Assembly (NCBI GenBank): GCA_029559475.1
Contig: JAKQBN010000038.1
Location: 1 to 23,789 of the forward strand
Direction: 5' to 3'
Length of the DNA: 23,789 nucleotides
From: a bacterium
GTDB lineage: Bacteria; UBA4055
Notes under the pieces: generated by a model
The model's input: the letters and a program-made list of their open reading frames with translations, nothing else
Told to the model about the DNA's origin: nothing
Database searches by the model: none
Shown here: positions 23,502 to 23,789 of the stretch, in pieces
Layout of the letters: every line of letters begins with the position of its first letter
Position numbering within the stretch: position 1 is the stretch's first letter
Made by a program: the position numbers and the translations under genes

Positions 23502-23645
23502 TAGCAAGACAGCCTCATGTTTTCTAGGTCCCTGTTTACGAACAAACCTCTAAAGGAGTCAGCTGCTTGCTGTTAATCCCGTTAAGTTGGTTAGGCGTAA
23601 TAGCCTCAGTCAATATGGAGATTGGATAACAGCAATACCTTGCTA
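23502..23645 (+). ncRNA. Predicted IS110 bridge RNA (seekRNA) with two guide loops
   Basis: Three nested elements form a three-way junction. Closing stem: TAGCAAG (23502-23508) with CTTGCTA (23639-23645). Arm A: CAGC-CTC (23510-23516) with GAG-tca-GCTG (23556-23565), enclosing a loop with a small GTTT/AAAC hairpin (23534-23537/23544-23547). Arm B: TTGCTGTTA (23567-23575) with TAACAGCAA (23627-23635), a bulged A, then TCC/GGA (23577-23579/23624-23626), enclosing a loop with an AGGC/GCCT hairpin (23593-23596/23603-23606). Known bridge RNAs of IS110 elements have a target loop and a donor loop, each an internal loop with guides on both sides. Arm B's 5' side carries the junction repeat. TAAATTTG (23491-23498) could be a -10-like start signal. 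Pairing was done by eye. Confidence 0.6.
23580..23588 (+). repeat. Candidate left target guide in bridge RNA arm B
   Basis: CGTTAAGTT on the 5' side of the arm B internal loop, identical to 23476-23484 beside the element. As RNA it could pair with the bottom strand of that DNA, as a left guide does. The position in the unpaired part of the loop makes the match more meaningful than its length alone. Confidence 0.5.
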
Positions 23646-23670
23646 ATTAAAACTAACCTAAGGAGGGTGC

Positions 23671-23789
23671 ATGTACACTACTTTCGTAGGCATAGACATC
23701 TCGAAGTCGAGCTTCGATGTATGCATTCTTGATCACAGTAAGATCAAGCCTGTTCATTTTAAGTTTAAAATGGACTCTGATGATTTCAG
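23671..23789 (+). CDS. IS110-family transposase, partial (N-terminus)
   Basis: The first 39 codons of a gene running off the right edge. It reads MYTTFVGIDISKSSFDVCIL..., the conserved IS110/IS1111 start: a RuvC-like strand with the first catalytic aspartate (D9 in GIDISK) and FDV. These transposases are DEDD recombinases that, guided by the element's own RNA, insert and excise at short specific sites. A strong AGGAGGG site lies at 23661-23667, three bases before ATG 23671. The tyrosine/serine-containing C-terminal domain and the other acids are outside the window, so integrity cannot be judged. The orientation is opposite to the DUF445 operon. Confidence 0.88.
   Translation, partial: MYTTFVGIDISKSSFDVCILDHSKIKPVHFKFKMDSDDF

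Larger units (their letters stand above)
23485..23789 (+). mobile_element. IS110-family insertion sequence, left part
   Basis: The left end and start of the transposase of an IS110-family element; the rest lies beyond the window. IS110 elements have a long non-coding end, lack conspicuous terminal inverted repeats and use a DEDD-type transposase. The left boundary is placed near 23483-23485, directly after the 9-bp match to the RNA loop; it is uncertain by some tens of bases because the right end is not visible. The non-coding left end is then about 186 bases, similar to that of elements carrying bridge RNA. Confidence 0.6.

Noticed and set aside
23503-23571. Alternative stem AGCAAG (23503-23508) with CTTGCT (23566-23571)
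   Set aside because: It competes with the longer arm B stem and the 7-bp closing stem, which together leave almost no unpaired junction bases; it may exist as a folding alternative.
1-23789. CRISPR array, tRNA, rRNA or known riboswitch
   Set aside because: No regularly spaced direct repeats and no cloverleaf or conserved rRNA stretches were noticed on reading; gaps between genes are too short for most of these.

Overview
The window is AT-rich, gene-dense bacterial DNA from a Gram-negative (diderm) organism. ADP-heptose (LPS inner core) genes, lipoproteins, a CDP-alcohol phosphatidyltransferase and an ABC permease/M1 peptidase fusion typical of the Bacteroidetes/FCB branch point to an uncultivated FCB-type lineage; that placement is inference. 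No rRNA, tRNA or CRISPR array was seen. No gap between genes exceeds about 230 bases.

Layout. (1) 1-436, minus strand: a small two-helix membrane protein and the start of a bacterial PH-domain protein. (2) 607-2040, plus strand: a small protein overlapping an AbiEii/MNT-like nucleotidyltransferase, which overlaps an amidohydrolase by ATGA. (3) 2182-6089, plus: a 1030-residue protein with an N-terminal GNAT domain, then a class I methyltransferase. (4) 6213-7208, plus: an atypical extended SDR, convergent with an Xaa-Pro aminopeptidase (7228-9009, minus). (5) 9164-13616, plus: an ABC ATPase and a permease fused to an M1-type metallopeptidase, ending at a strong hairpin terminator. (6) 13647-21224, minus: a cell-envelope operon, read from right to left: CDP-alcohol phosphatidyltransferase with an extra C-terminal domain, HAD-IB phosphatase, heptose-7-P kinase (rfaE1), heptose-1-P adenylyltransferase (rfaE2), acyl-ACP-synthetase-like ligase, TPR lipoprotein, small lipoprotein. 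Overlaps and very short gaps suggest co-transcription. (7) 21316-23443, minus: DUF445 membrane protein, one-helix acidic-tail protein, GT4 glycosyltransferase. (8) About 23485-end, plus: the left end of an IS110-family element with the start of its transposase.

The most interesting part is the roughly 190 bases upstream of the IS110 transposase. Read as RNA they fold into a closing stem (23502-23508 with 23639-23645) carrying two arms, each with a large internal loop capped by a small hairpin. This is the layout expected of an IS110 bridge RNA (seekRNA). Nine bases on the 5' side of the second loop (23580-23588) are identical to nine bases at 23476-23484, just outside the proposed element end, as expected for a target guide and its target.

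Several promoters share one form: a TTG-like -35, a spacer of exactly 17 bases and a -10 of TATATT, with 5' leaders of roughly 35-90 bases. No such promoter remains in front of the DUF445 operon, where the IS110 element has landed. TTG and GTG starts, placed by good ribosome binding sites, are common.
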